Positions 53,851-62,570 of a stretch of DNA of 64,000 bases are shown piece by piece. The stretch is from positions 349,730 to 413,729 of the forward strand of contig NZ_JARXVH010000008.1 in the NCBI RefSeq assembly GCF_029892565.1, written 5' to 3'. The notes below the pieces were generated by a model. The model was given only the letters and a program-made list of their open reading frames with translations. It was not told where the DNA came from and ran no database searches. Source of the stretch: Streptomyces pseudovenezuelae. GTDB taxonomy: Bacteria > Actinomycetota > Actinomycetes > Streptomycetales > Streptomycetaceae. Position 1 is the stretch's first letter; every line of letters starts with the position of its first letter. The position numbers and the translations under genes were made by a program.

Positions 53851-54729
53851 ATGCCGCGTCCATCGCGTCCGTTCCGTTTCGGAGCGAGTCTGCTGCTGCC
53901 CGGTCCGGCCGCCGAGTGGCGCGCGAGATGCCGTCGCGCCGAGGAGCTCGGGTACGACGTCATCCTGGTCCCCGACCACCTCGGCATGGTCGCTCCGTTC
54001 CCGGCCCTCGTCGCGGCGGCCGGCGCGACCGAGCGGCCGCGGCTGGGCACCTTCGTGCTCAACGCGGGTTTCTGGAACCCGGTGTTGCTCGCCCGCGAGG
54101 TAGCGACGACGGCCGCGTTGACGGACGGGCGCCTCGAACTCGGGCTCGGCACCGGCTACGTACAGTCGGAGCACGAGGCGGCCGGCCTGCCGTACGGCTC
54201 GCCGGGCGAGCGGGTGGCCCATCTGCGGCGCACGGTCGAGGAGTTGACCCGCACGCTCGACGCGGACGAGTCCACCCACGTCCCGCTGATGATCGGCGGC
54301 AACGGCGAACGGATGCTCCAACTCGCCGCCGAGCACGCCGACATCGCGGCCTTCGCGGGGGCGCGGCTGGTGCCGGGCAGCACGACGGGGCAGCTTGCGC
54401 CGGTCGCGGCGGCGGAACTCGCCGGGCGGGTGGCGCGCTATCTGGAGCTGACGGAAGGGCGCGCGGAGAAGGCCGAGTTGAATCTCCTCGTCCAGATGGT
54501 GATCGTCACCGAGGACCGTGAGGCGGCCGTCCGACCGCTCCTGGAGCGGGTACCGGGGCTGACGCCGGAGCAGGCCCTGGAGCTGCCGATCCTCCTCGTG
54601 GGCACCGTGGACGAGATCACCGCGCAGGTGCTGGCGCAGCGGGAGCGGTACGGGTTCTCGTATCTGACGGTCCTGGAGCCGTACATGGAGGCGTTCGCAC
54701 CGGTCGTGGCGGCGCTGGCGGGGCGGTGA
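53851..54729 (+). CDS. Luciferase-like (LLM) F420-dependent oxidoreductase
   Basis: A 292-residue TIM-barrel oxidoreductase of the luciferase-like monooxygenase family. Features are FRFGASLLLPGP at the start, the flavin/F420-contacting RRAEELGYDVILVPDHLG, the RLELGLGTGYV region and MIGGNGERMLQLAAEHAD. Streptomyces members usually use F420. The substrate is unknown. ATG 53851 follows GGTGAGGAG. It runs co-directionally after the ABC permease with a 60-base gap. Confidence 0.88.
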   Translation: MPRPSRPFRFGASLLLPGPAAEWRARCRRAEELGYDVILVPDHLGMVAPFPALVAAAGATERPRLGTFVLNAGFWNPVLLAREVATTAALTDGRLELGLGTGYVQSEHEAAGLPYGSPGERVAHLRRTVEELTRTLDADESTHVPLMIGGNGERMLQLAAEHADIAAFAGARLVPGSTTGQLAPVAAAELAGRVARYLELTEGRAEKAELNLLVQMVIVTEDREAAVRPLLERVPGLTPEQALELPILLVGTVDEITAQVLAQRERYGFSYLTVLEPYMEAFAPVVAALAGR

Positions 54730-54802
54730 ACGGCCGGCGGTGACTGCCGTCCGCATGCTGGAATTCCGTGTTCACAGGCGTTCGGAATGATGGGATCGCC
54801 GT

Positions 54803-55228
54803 ATGACCGATCTGCGGATACGGGCCGCCGGGCCCGACGACCTCGACGCCGTTCTCGCCTTCTGGAAGGGCGCCGCCGAGGGCACGAGCATCAGTGACGA
54901 CCGGGACGGTGTGGAGCGGCTGGTGGCCCGCGATCCCGAGGCGCTGATCCTGGCCGAGCTGGACGGTGAGCTGGTCGGCACGGTGATCGCCGGATTCGAC
55001 GGGTGGCGCTGCCATCTGTACCGGCTGGCGGTGCACCCGGAGCGGCGCCGCCGGGGTATCGGCTCGGCGCTGCTGACCGCGGCCGAGGAGCGGTTCGTAC
55101 GGCTCGGCGGGCGGCGCGGGGACGCTATGGTGCTGACCCGCAACGAAACCGGCCGGCACGCGTGGCGTGCGGCGGGATACGCGCCCCAGGAGCAGTGGCG
55201 GCGCTGGGTGAAGCCGCTGGCAGGCTGA
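54803..55228 (+). CDS. GNAT family N-acetyltransferase
   Basis: A 141-residue acetyltransferase with the acetyl-CoA pyrophosphate-binding motif RRRRGIGSALL (about residues 78-88), the LYRLAVHPE strand before it and TRNETGRHAWRAAGY near the end, the RimI-like motif. Substrates range from small amines to protein N-termini and cannot be assigned. It is a single gene between the LLM oxidoreductase and the CorC pair. Confidence 0.88.
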   Translation: MTDLRIRAAGPDDLDAVLAFWKGAAEGTSISDDRDGVERLVARDPEALILAELDGELVGTVIAGFDGWRCHLYRLAVHPERRRRGIGSALLTAAEERFVRLGGRRGDAMVLTRNETGRHAWRAAGYAPQEQWRRWVKPLAG

Positions 55229-55459
55229 TCTGCTTCCCGGCCGACTCTCCCCATGCCCTCGACCAGCTTTCCGATCTACTTTGCTCGTCCTTTACTATTG
55301 GTGGACTGTTCCGTCCTCCGTGCGAGCATGCGAGGACGACCCGTACTTTCATGAAAGGTGTGAGCGTCCGCCCATGGGCGAGCCTCCCAGTAGTACCCAC
55401 CGTGCACGACGGCGCGCGGTCCGACCCGCCCTGTCCGATCATGGGACGGAGGTGACCCG

Positions 55460-56884
55460 ATGACCGAAGTGCTCCTCCTGCTGGTGGCGATCCTGCTGTC
55501 GCTCGCCTGTGGTGCCTTCGTCGCCGCCGAGTTCTCGCTGACCACGGTCGAGCGGGGCGAGCTGGAGCGGGCGGTGGAACGCGGCGAGCGCGGCGCGGCC
55601 GGCGCCCTCAAGGCCGTACGGAACCTCACCTTCCAGCTCTCCGGCGCGCAGCTCGGCATCACGGTCACCAACCTGGTCGTCGGCATGCTCTCCGAGCCGT
55701 CGATCGCCAAGCTGATCGCGGGCCCGCTGGAGTCGCTCGGCATCCCGGACTCCGCGGCGAGCACCGTGGCGCTGGTGCTCGGCACCGCGCTGTCGACGGT
55801 CTTCCTGATGGTCGTCGGCGAGCTGGTGCCCAAGAACTGGGCGATCTCCTCGCCGCTGACGGTGGCCAAGGGGGTGGGCAACGCGCAGCGCTGGTTCAGC
55901 GCGGCCTTCCGCCCCTTCATCTCCCACCTCAACACCATGGCGAACCGCGTGGTGCGCCTCTTCGGCGTGGAGCCCACCGAGGAGCTGGCCGCGGCCCGCG
56001 GCCCGCAGGAGCTGGCCGCGCTGGCCCGGCACTCCGCCAAGGAGGGCGCCCTGGAGCCGGACACCGCCGAGCTGTTCGTCCGCACTCTGAACCTCGCCGA
56101 CCTCACCGCGGAGAACGTGATGACCCCGCGGGTCCAGGTGATCGCCCTCGACGTCCAGGCGACCTGCGAGGACGTGGCGAACGCGACCCGGGCGACCGGC
56201 CTGTCCCGGTTCCCCGTCTACCGCGGCAACCTCGACTCCGTGGTCGGTACCGCGCACATCAAGGACGTCCTGGCGACCCCGGCGGACCGCCGCCGGTACG
56301 TGCCGGTCGCCGAGATCATGCGCGAGCCGCTGCTCGTCCCGGAGTCCCTCACCGTCGACCGCCTGCTGGACCGGTTGTCCGGCAGACGGACCATGGCCGT
56401 CGTGATCGACGAGTACGGCGGCACCGCGGGCGTGGCCACGCTGGAGGACATCGTCGAGGAGGTCGTCGGCGAGGTACGCGACGAGCACGACCCGCACGAG
56501 ACGCCCGACCTGGCCCTCGCGGGCAGCGACGACGACGGCCGCGCCCTCTACTCCGCCGACGGCTCGGCCCGCGTCGACCAGCTCGCGCGCGTCGGCCTCA
56601 AGGCGCCCGAGGGGCCGTACGAGACCCTCGCCGGCCTCGTCGCGACGGAACTCGGCCGCATCCCGGAGACGGGCGACTCCGTCGAGGTCACCGGCTGGCG
56701 GCTGGACATCGTGGACGCGTCGGGCCGCAGGGCCGCGCGCGTGCTGATGCACGCGCCGTTCGACGGCATGGCGGGGGCGTCCGGAACTGCCGGCGCCGCA
56801 GGGGCTTCCGGGACTGCCGGCACCGCCAAGACCAAGGCCATGGACGACCAGGACGAGCAGGACGAGCAGGGGGACGCCCGATGA
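55460..56884 (+). CDS. CNNM/CorC family membrane protein (HlyC/CorC type), with CBS domains
   Basis: A 474-residue protein: a DUF21 membrane domain with three or four helices (residues 1-180, starting EVLLLLVAILLSLACGAF), a CBS pair (about 205-330; ENVMTPRVQVIALDV, RFPVYRGNLDSVVG) and a CorC_HlyC domain (345-435). The family is involved in magnesium or cobalt export and tolerance. An Ala/Gly/Thr-rich tail with repeats and an acidic DQDEQDEQ stretch ends the protein. The stop overlaps the next start (ATGA). Confidence 0.92.
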   Translation: MTEVLLLLVAILLSLACGAFVAAEFSLTTVERGELERAVERGERGAAGALKAVRNLTFQLSGAQLGITVTNLVVGMLSEPSIAKLIAGPLESLGIPDSAASTVALVLGTALSTVFLMVVGELVPKNWAISSPLTVAKGVGNAQRWFSAAFRPFISHLNTMANRVVRLFGVEPTEELAAARGPQELAALARHSAKEGALEPDTAELFVRTLNLADLTAENVMTPRVQVIALDVQATCEDVANATRATGLSRFPVYRGNLDSVVGTAHIKDVLATPADRRRYVPVAEIMREPLLVPESLTVDRLLDRLSGRRTMAVVIDEYGGTAGVATLEDIVEEVVGEVRDEHDPHETPDLALAGSDDDGRALYSADGSARVDQLARVGLKAPEGPYETLAGLVATELGRIPETGDSVEVTGWRLDIVDASGRRAARVLMHAPFDGMAGASGTAGAAGASGTAGTAKTKAMDDQDEQDEQGDAR

Positions 56885-57894
56885 TCGCCGTACAACTGTT
56901 GATCGGTTTCGCGACCCTCGTCGTCAACGCCTTCTTCGTCGGCGCCGAGTTCGCGCTGATCTCCGTACGACGTTCGCAGATCGAGCCGTACGCCGAAGAG
57001 GGCGACCGGCGGGCCAAGAGCGTGCTGTGGGGTCTTGAGCACGTGTCGGCGCTGCTGGCCGCCGCCCAGCTCGGCATCACCCTGTGCACGCTGGTCCTCG
57101 GTATCGTCGCGGAACCGGCGATCGCGCATCTGCTGGAGCCGGTGTTCCACGCGCTGGGCGTGCCCACGAGCGCGGGGCACGCGGTGTCCTTCGTGATCGC
57201 GCTGGCCCTGGCGACGTATCTGCACATGCTGCTCGGCGAGATGGTGCCGAAGAACATCGCGCTCGCGGAGCCGGTGCGCAGCGCGCTGCTGCTCGGGCCG
57301 CCGCTGATCGCCCTGGCCCGGGCGCTGCGACCGGTGATCTTCACGATCAACGCCTTCGCGAACACCCTGCTGCGACTGCTGCGCGTGGAGACGAAGGACG
57401 AGGTCGCGGCGACCTTCTCGGACGCCGAGCTGGCCCGGATCGTGCGGGACTCGGGCGAGGCGGGCCTGATCGACGACCGCGCGCAGGAGCGGCTGCGCGA
57501 CGCACTCGAACTGGGCCGCCGCCCGGTCCGTGACGTCGCCCTCCCGCTGGAAGGCGTCGTCTACGCGCGCGTGGGTGTCACCCCCGAGGAGCTGGAGCAG
57601 CTCTCGGCGCAGTCCGGCTTCTCCCGTTTCCCGGTCGTGGACGAGTCCCGCCGGATCGTCGGCTACCTGCACGTCAAGGACGCGCTGGACGCCTCGCCCC
57701 GCGAGGTGCCGTTCCGCGTCCAGGACATGCGGCCCATCGCACGCGTGCGGGCGACCACGCCCATGGACGACGTGCTGACCGCGATGCGGGGCAGCCGTAC
57801 GCACCTGGCGGCGGTGCGCGGCGACGACGGCCGGCTGGAGGGTCTGGTGACCATGGAGGACGTACTGCAGGAGCTGTTCGGGCAGCGGGCATGA
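56881..57894 (+). CDS. Second CNNM/CorC paralogue lacking the CorC_HlyC domain
   Basis: A 337-residue paralogue of the preceding protein: DUF21 domain (residues 1-180; FATLVVNAFFVGAEFALISV) and a CBS pair (about 195-330; VVDESRRIVGYLHVKDAL, LEGLVTMEDVLQELFG), ending without the CorC_HlyC domain. Overlapping start and shared architecture indicate an operon of two interacting paralogues, common in actinobacteria. They probably form a hetero-oligomeric metal-transport or sensing unit. Confidence 0.92.
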   Translation: MIAVQLLIGFATLVVNAFFVGAEFALISVRRSQIEPYAEEGDRRAKSVLWGLEHVSALLAAAQLGITLCTLVLGIVAEPAIAHLLEPVFHALGVPTSAGHAVSFVIALALATYLHMLLGEMVPKNIALAEPVRSALLLGPPLIALARALRPVIFTINAFANTLLRLLRVETKDEVAATFSDAELARIVRDSGEAGLIDDRAQERLRDALELGRRPVRDVALPLEGVVYARVGVTPEELEQLSAQSGFSRFPVVDESRRIVGYLHVKDALDASPREVPFRVQDMRPIARVRATTPMDDVLTAMRGSRTHLAAVRGDDGRLEGLVTMEDVLQELFGQRA

Positions 57895-57972
57895 GGATCG
57901 GGAGGGTAGCGGCCGCCTCCCCGGAGGCCGACAGACCGGCGGGTATGCCGTCGGGTTACCATCTGCTTCGCT

Positions 57973-58842
57973 ATGCAGACGAACTCCACACACAGCAACC
58001 CCGCGCAGGCCGGCCCGGCGCTCACCAGCCTGGTCGCGCTGGGTGACTCGTTCACCGAGGGCATGTCGGACCTCCTGCCGGACGGCTCGTACCGCGGGTG
58101 GGCAGATCTCCTCGCCGGCCGGATGGCCGCCCACGCGCCCGGATTCCGCTACGCCAACCTCGCGGTGCGCGGCAAGCTGATCGGGCAGATCGTCGACGAG
58201 CAGGTCGACGTGGCGGTGGCCATGCGGCCCGACGTGATCACGCTGGTCGGCGGGCTCAACGACACCCTCCGGCCGAAGGTCGACATGGGCCGGGTGCGGG
58301 ATCTGCTGACCGAGGCCGTGGAGCGGCTGGCCCCGTCCTGCGAGCGGCTGGTGCTGATGCGCAGCCCGGGTCGCCAAGGTCCCGTCCTGGAGCGGTTCCG
58401 GCCGCGCATGGAGGAGCTGTTCACCATCGTCGAGGGGCTCGCCGAACGGCACGGCGCCCTGCTCGTCGACCTGTACGGCGCCCCTTCGCTCGCCGACCCG
58501 CGCCTGTGGGACGTGGACCGGCTGCACCTGACGGCCGAGGGCCACCGCCGGGTCGCCGAGGCGGTGTGGCAGGCGCTCGGCTACGACCCCGAGGACACCG
58601 AGTGGCGTACGCCGATGGCGGCCACCGTGCCGCCCGCGTGGGTCGCGCGACGCGTCGCGGACGCACGGTTCGCCCGGCAGCACCTGCTGCCGTGGATCGG
58701 CCGCCGCCTGACGGGCCGCTCCTCCGGGGACGGCCGGACAGGCGCCCATTCTAGCGCTGAGCTGGGCAAAGCCTTCTGGGTCACCCCTGCGGACCACACA
58801 AACCCTGGCCCTGTGACGGACTGGCAACAGGTAGAGCCCTAA
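57973..58842 (+). CDS. SGNH/GDSL hydrolase with atypical C-terminus
   Basis: A 289-residue hydrolase of the SGNH fold: block I VALGDSFTEG, block III GGLNDTLR and block V DRLHLTAEGH supply Ser, Asn and the Asp/His pair. There is no signal peptide, so the ester substrate is intracellular or unknown. After RRLTGRSSGDGR (about residue 258) the sequence changes to a stretch (GAHSSAELGKAFWVTPADH) of different composition, which I do not recognise from the family. This coincides with the boundary to accessory DNA and may mark a recombination joint. Confidence 0.88.
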   Translation: MQTNSTHSNPAQAGPALTSLVALGDSFTEGMSDLLPDGSYRGWADLLAGRMAAHAPGFRYANLAVRGKLIGQIVDEQVDVAVAMRPDVITLVGGLNDTLRPKVDMGRVRDLLTEAVERLAPSCERLVLMRSPGRQGPVLERFRPRMEELFTIVEGLAERHGALLVDLYGAPSLADPRLWDVDRLHLTAEGHRRVAEAVWQALGYDPEDTEWRTPMAATVPPAWVARRVADARFARQHLLPWIGRRLTGRSSGDGRTGAHSSAELGKAFWVTPADHTNPGPVTDWQQVEP

Positions 58843-58921
58843 CCCAGAGCCTCGCCGGATGCCATGCACCGATCGAACGCGGAGCCTCACCCGCACGACA
58901 CCTGCAACCGACAGACCGACG
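58843..58921. other. Intergenic region at the accessory boundary
   Basis: No gene is supported. Short frames here lack homology cues. No tRNA-like fold or obvious attachment-site repeat was found by eye. It separates the altered SGNH 3' end from the phage-like remnant. Confidence 0.5.
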
Positions 58922-59359
58922 TCACGCCGCGAGCCGTACAGCATCCTGAGCGAGGACCTGCGTCCTGTCGACCTCAACGACCGGCCGCCTGTAACTCACG
59001 GCGAGCCCGGAACGTGTGATGAACCCCACCACTTCACATCGCAGCACACCCAAGGCCGGCACAACCGCCACCTCCAGCGCAGCAGCCAACGCGGGTAGCT
59101 CGGCAGCGAGTTCCCACGAAGTCGACACGAAAGAGAACACAGCCAGCTCGGGAAGATCCGCCAGCCGGAAGCCGATTCGGATTTCCGGCATCGGTCCGCA
59201 ACCTGCCCGGGCTGCCGCCGTGCGGTCAGCCAGGTGCGTCGGACAACCACACAGCGATCCACGTGCGCCCACCGGCTCCAAGAACCGGGTTCCGTCGCAG
59301 ACATGGAAAGCCTCACCAGGTCCGCGGAAGATTTCAAGTCCAGTGAGACGGTCTTGGCG
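58922..59359 (-). pseudogene. Decayed C-terminal fragment of an actinophage/integrative-element protein
   Basis: From 59359 down to the stop at 58922 one frame is open but has no proper start; it is closed upstream by TAG at 59362-59360. The translation has family-like features: AFHVCDGTRFLEP, CGCPTHLADRTAAARAGCGP, IRIGFRLADLPELAVFSF, then SWELAAELPAL and VSYRRPVVEV. This order (Cys-rich segment, FRLADxPxLxxFxF, SW, then YxKPVxEV) matches, from memory, a phage and conjugative-element protein often annotated as recombination directionality factor. The N-terminal half is missing, so it is a remnant. Confidence 0.6.
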
Positions 59360-59494
59360 CTATGAGGTTTGTGGTGCGGGTTCGCAGCGCTTGGCCGGGT
59401 CGTTGATCCAGGCGGGGCAGCACCAACCGGATCACCGACATGGTGAAGGCCGTCCTCGTCCTTCACCACGCGTCAACGTGAGGTTGGAAAACGC
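59360..59494. other. Short non-coding stretch
   Basis: No gene is supported between the phage-like remnant and the sulfotransferase stop. A plus-strand frame ending ITDMVKAVLVLHH could be the tail of a lost mobile-element gene, but this is too short to assign. Confidence 0.4.
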
Positions 59495-60157
59495 TCAATG
59501 GCCAGACGCCTGTCCGGGAAACACTGGGCCCCTCACGAGCGAACGGCGGTGCTTTTCAGCTTTGTCCACGTACTCCGCGGTGTTGTTCAGCCACGGGAAC
59601 GGCGTGACGGGCGAGTCCACTCCGAAGAATTCACAGAGCGGCGCCCAGCCTTGACTCACCTCGTACACCAGCAGCCTGTCTGCGGGGACTTCGCGCTGCA
59701 CCTCGGCGTTGTGCCGATTGAACACCGCCGTGAGGTGCACTTCGTCCCGGCGGTTGTCGAAGACATGGTCGAACATTGCCAGCGCCAACCGGCGCAGCCC
59801 GGCGAGGACGGGATCAGCCGATTTATCGAGGAGGTCCTGCCGAAGGACGGTGTCGCTCATGCTCCGGTACCACGTTTGCGCATCACGAATACTGAGGATG
59901 ACCTTCGCTTCCGGATATTCCCGGATCAGCTCTCGCCAGAAAAAACAACCGGGTGCGTCCGCTGTCGCCTGGTAACCGGCGAATATCGCATGCGGATCGA
60001 TCGGCCCGCCCTCGTAGACCTGTACCCAGTGTTCGATATGATCGGGTTTCTTTATCATTTCCTTCGTGTGATAGCAGGGACCGAGGCCCAGTTGGTTCAA
60101 TGCTTCGTACAGGGTTACCGTTCCCGTTCTGGGGAAACCGACACCGATTATCTTCAT
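59495..60157 (-). CDS. Sulfotransferase family protein
   Basis: A 220-residue protein with the PAPS-binding loop at the N-terminus (GVGFPRTGTVTLYEALNQLG) and the second nucleotide-binding region AKVILSIRDAQTWYRSM. The fold and length match the small sulfotransferase group common in actinobacterial secondary metabolism, which moves sulfate from PAPS to hydroxyls or amines. Codon use is less GC-biased than in the core genes, with AT-rich codons at the start (ATGAAGATAATC). It lies 15 bases after the glycosyltransferase and probably shares its transcript, suggesting sulfation of a glycosylated product. Confidence 0.85.
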   Translation of the reverse strand: MKIIGVGFPRTGTVTLYEALNQLGLGPCYHTKEMIKKPDHIEHWVQVYEGGPIDPHAIFAGYQATADAPGCFFWRELIREYPEAKVILSIRDAQTWYRSMSDTVLRQDLLDKSADPVLAGLRRLALAMFDHVFDNRRDEVHLTAVFNRHNAEVQREVPADRLLVYEVSQGWAPLCEFFGVDSPVTPFPWLNNTAEYVDKAEKHRRSLVRGPVFPGQASGH

Positions 60158-60172
60158 CGTTTAATTCCCTTT

Positions 60173-61354
60173 TTAGCAGAGGGTGGCCAGATCATCGACG
60201 AGCACGTCATACCCGGGATCGGCCAGAATGCGCCTGGACATGTCGGCCGCTCGGTACCGGAAGGTCCGGTCCGCCAGCACCCGACCGCATGCCTCGGCCA
60301 GTACTCGGGGGGATGCGTCGGCCGGGTCCACATGTATTCCAAGACCCAGTTCTTCGACCCGGTGCGAGTTGGCAGGCTGGTCGCCGAACATCGGCAGGTT
60401 CACCATCGGTGTGCCGGCGATCATCGCCAACTGCACGCTGCCGAAACCGCCGTGCGACAGGAACAGCTCGGCAGTGCCAAGCAGCAGAGAAAGCGGGACG
60501 AATGGCACCAGCCGGACATTGGCCGGGCGCGGTCCCTGCCAATCGGATTCCGCCGCGATGATCGCCGTACAGGGCAGTTCGCCAAGCGCGGTGACCATCG
60601 CCGTGAGCAACTGCCGAGATTCCGGCACGACAACAGGTGCGACCGTGCCGAGCCCGGCGAGCACCAGCGGTCGGTCGTCGGGCAGGTCAGCGAGCGCGCG
60701 GTCGAGGGCGGCGGTGACCGCATCCGGACGGTAGGAACGCGCCGGGGAAATCGGCAAGGACTCCGGATACCACTCGCGGGGGATGATGCCGGCGAGCGGG
60801 CCACGGATCGGGTGCCATACATCGTCGACCGGGTCCAAACCCAACGCTACCCGCTGACCGTTCACCAGATCGTGCACGAACGGGAGGTTCAGTGCCGAGA
60901 AGGGCGAGATGTCAAGCACGGCGCGAGGCAACCCCAGCCTCTCCGCGGCCAGGTAGCCGCCGAACTCGTTACACTCCCGCACGATCAGGTCCGGCCGCCA
61001 CGCCTGCGAGGCCGTTATCACCTCTCGTGCGAAGATCCCAGCCAACGCTCCGGCTCTTGCCTGCGTCAACCGTCCCGGTTGTGCCCTGGCCCGTGCCTGT
61101 TCTTCGGGGCTTTCCTCCCGCGCGTCCGGCATCCCGGGGCTGCCGGCGAACTCGGGATCGGCGAGCAGCTCTTCCAATGTCTGGACGTGCGGCAGCGGCA
61201 GGTGCTCGACGCCGGCACGGACGAGTGCGTCAGCCATCGCCGGCGCGGTCGCCACGGCGACCGCGTGACCGGCCCGCTGTAGCGCCATCGCCACCGGCAC
61301 CACCACCGGCATCATGTGTGAGTAATAGGGTAAACAGGTCAGTATCACGCGCAT
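60173..61354 (-). CDS. Natural-product glycosyltransferase (GT1/macrolide type)
   Basis: A 393-residue GT-B enzyme. The N-terminal acceptor domain starts MRVILTCLPYYSHMMPVVV. The C-terminal donor domain contains LSHGGFGSVQLAMIAGTPMV and LPMFGDQPANSHRVEELGLG, the nucleotide-sugar motif of macrolide and oleandomycin-type transferases. ATG 61354 follows AGGAGGAG. Codon 8 is TTA (61333-61331), so translation probably depends on bldA. No deoxysugar genes are in the window, so the donor may be a common UDP-sugar or made elsewhere. It forms a two-gene operon with the sulfotransferase. Confidence 0.9.
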   Translation of the reverse strand: MRVILTCLPYYSHMMPVVVPVAMALQRAGHAVAVATAPAMADALVRAGVEHLPLPHVQTLEELLADPEFAGSPGMPDAREESPEEQARARAQPGRLTQARAGALAGIFAREVITASQAWRPDLIVRECNEFGGYLAAERLGLPRAVLDISPFSALNLPFVHDLVNGQRVALGLDPVDDVWHPIRGPLAGIIPREWYPESLPISPARSYRPDAVTAALDRALADLPDDRPLVLAGLGTVAPVVVPESRQLLTAMVTALGELPCTAIIAAESDWQGPRPANVRLVPFVPLSLLLGTAELFLSHGGFGSVQLAMIAGTPMVNLPMFGDQPANSHRVEELGLGIHVDPADASPRVLAEACGRVLADRTFRYRAADMSRRILADPGYDVLVDDLATLC

Positions 61355-62032
61355 CCGACACCCTCCTCCTGTCGCCGCCTCACGGACACGGTCTCCGTAC
61401 CCGGATCGGCGAGCGCATCCGTCTCGGCCCTCCGACGTCGATCGCGACCAAGGCGATGGCCTCCACGGGGTGGACATTGGCCGGCAAGTCCGAAACCCGA
61501 CTCGGCAGGTAGCCGTACCTCGCGCGTGCCCGTCAGCAGCCGATCCCGGTACTCGTGTTCCCGGGGCTGCGCCGGGCAGTGGCGCGCGCGACGCGCGGAA
61601 CGTGGCGGGCGTACGTTCGAAGGCCAGTTCCTGCGGAAGGTTGCGGTGTGGATGAATCCGGTCCCGGAGGTCTACCGCTACCGTTCTCCGGGGCGTAGCA
61701 ACCGAATCCGTGGTCGAGTTCGACGTACTGCGGGGTCTCGTCCGCGGCTGTCACGTCCGGATCACTGACACCTGACCCCCGGTGTTCACTTGGGGTGAAT
61801 ACGCACACTGCGGTAAGGCTGCCGGCAATGCCGTTTCCTCGAAAGGAAGCGGTGGTTGCGTGCCTGAAAAGACTGCTGTCAGACATTGGTCAGTACGTCC
61901 TGTTCATCGAACTAGGGCGGATCTTCACCTGCCGCTTTTTGAGCCTAAAGACTGGAGCGCGCGCATGCAAGTACGCCTCTGGGATGGATGGTTTGCCCCC
62001 GATACAAATGAATTATGGTGATCAACGGTCTT
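61355..62032. other. Gene-poor region with AT-richer stretch
   Basis: No gene is convincingly supported over about 680 bases. Short frames on both strands show no family motifs. The portion from about 61780 to 62050 is visibly less GC-rich than the surroundings, consistent with foreign or decayed DNA. The glycosyltransferase promoter must lie in the first 100-200 bases. Confidence 0.5.
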
Positions 62033-62531
62033 CTATTCTCCCGTGATAGAGGCGGTCCCATTGGCGCGGCCCACCCACGACGCTGGACATCTCGGCGGAC
62101 TGCGCATACCGCGCTTACGGAGCCATCGGCGCAGGTGGTCATGACCACTGCTGGCGACATAACCCTTGCCGGCCTGCGGTTTGCCGGGTCGGCGTCGGCG
62201 CGGACCGCGGCGTGCACGGACCGACGGTGTCCCGTGCGCGAGCGGTTGTGCCTCCAGCACCAAGAGGTGCGGCCCGACCTCGGCCCTGGCCTTGAACCAC
62301 TTGTTGAAGCGGCGGCGGGCCGGTTGCCCGGGGCCCGAATGACGGGGCGACGGCCTCCAGGTACAAACCAGAATTGACCACCACCACCGGCTCGAAAAGC
62401 TCCCACGGCTCATACGGCGCCAAACGCTCCACGACGCCCGCAACCGCAGGCTGCCGAACCAACCAAGCGGAATGTTCTCCTGGTTGACGGGGCAATGATC
62501 GTCTGTAAGGTGACGCTACTCGACCGATCAT
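62033..62531 (-). mobile_element. Degenerate IS5-family transposase remnant
   Basis: Minus-strand frames together read like a broken IS5-type transposase. The N-terminal part has VVERLAPYEPWELFEPVV and APSFGP; the middle has ARRRFNKWFKARAE and a trace of VRARRG; a later part has RRPGKPQAGKGY and HDHLRRWLRKRGMR, the last resembling the common KGYDYxHLRRWLRxRGIR region. The pieces lie in different frames with deletions between them and the C-terminal DDE portion is lost, so it is not functional. Terminal inverted repeats were not found. Confidence 0.65.
62484..62511 (+). promoter_or_regulatory. Putative promoter of the P450 gene
   Basis: TTGACG (62484-62489) and TAAGGT (62506-62511) are separated by 16 bases, a good match to Streptomyces HrdB-type promoters, about 60 bases before the GTG start. 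It lies within the N-terminal part of the IS5-like remnant. Confidence 0.4.
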
Positions 62532-62570
62532 GCCGGGAAGTCTTCCGCCCCCACGAGAGGGGAATCCCCC

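Noticed and set aside
58740..58860. Possible tRNA or attachment site at the accessory boundary
   Set aside because: No cloverleaf or T-loop signature, and no matching direct repeat was found at the other side of the region.
58859..59098. 79-codon plus-strand frame after the SGNH gene
   Set aside because: No family resemblance; the opposite strand carries the phage-like remnant with recognisable motif order.
61533..61886. 117-codon minus-strand frame upstream of the glycosyltransferase
   Set aside because: Low-complexity C-terminus, no ribosome binding site and no motif; treated as non-coding.
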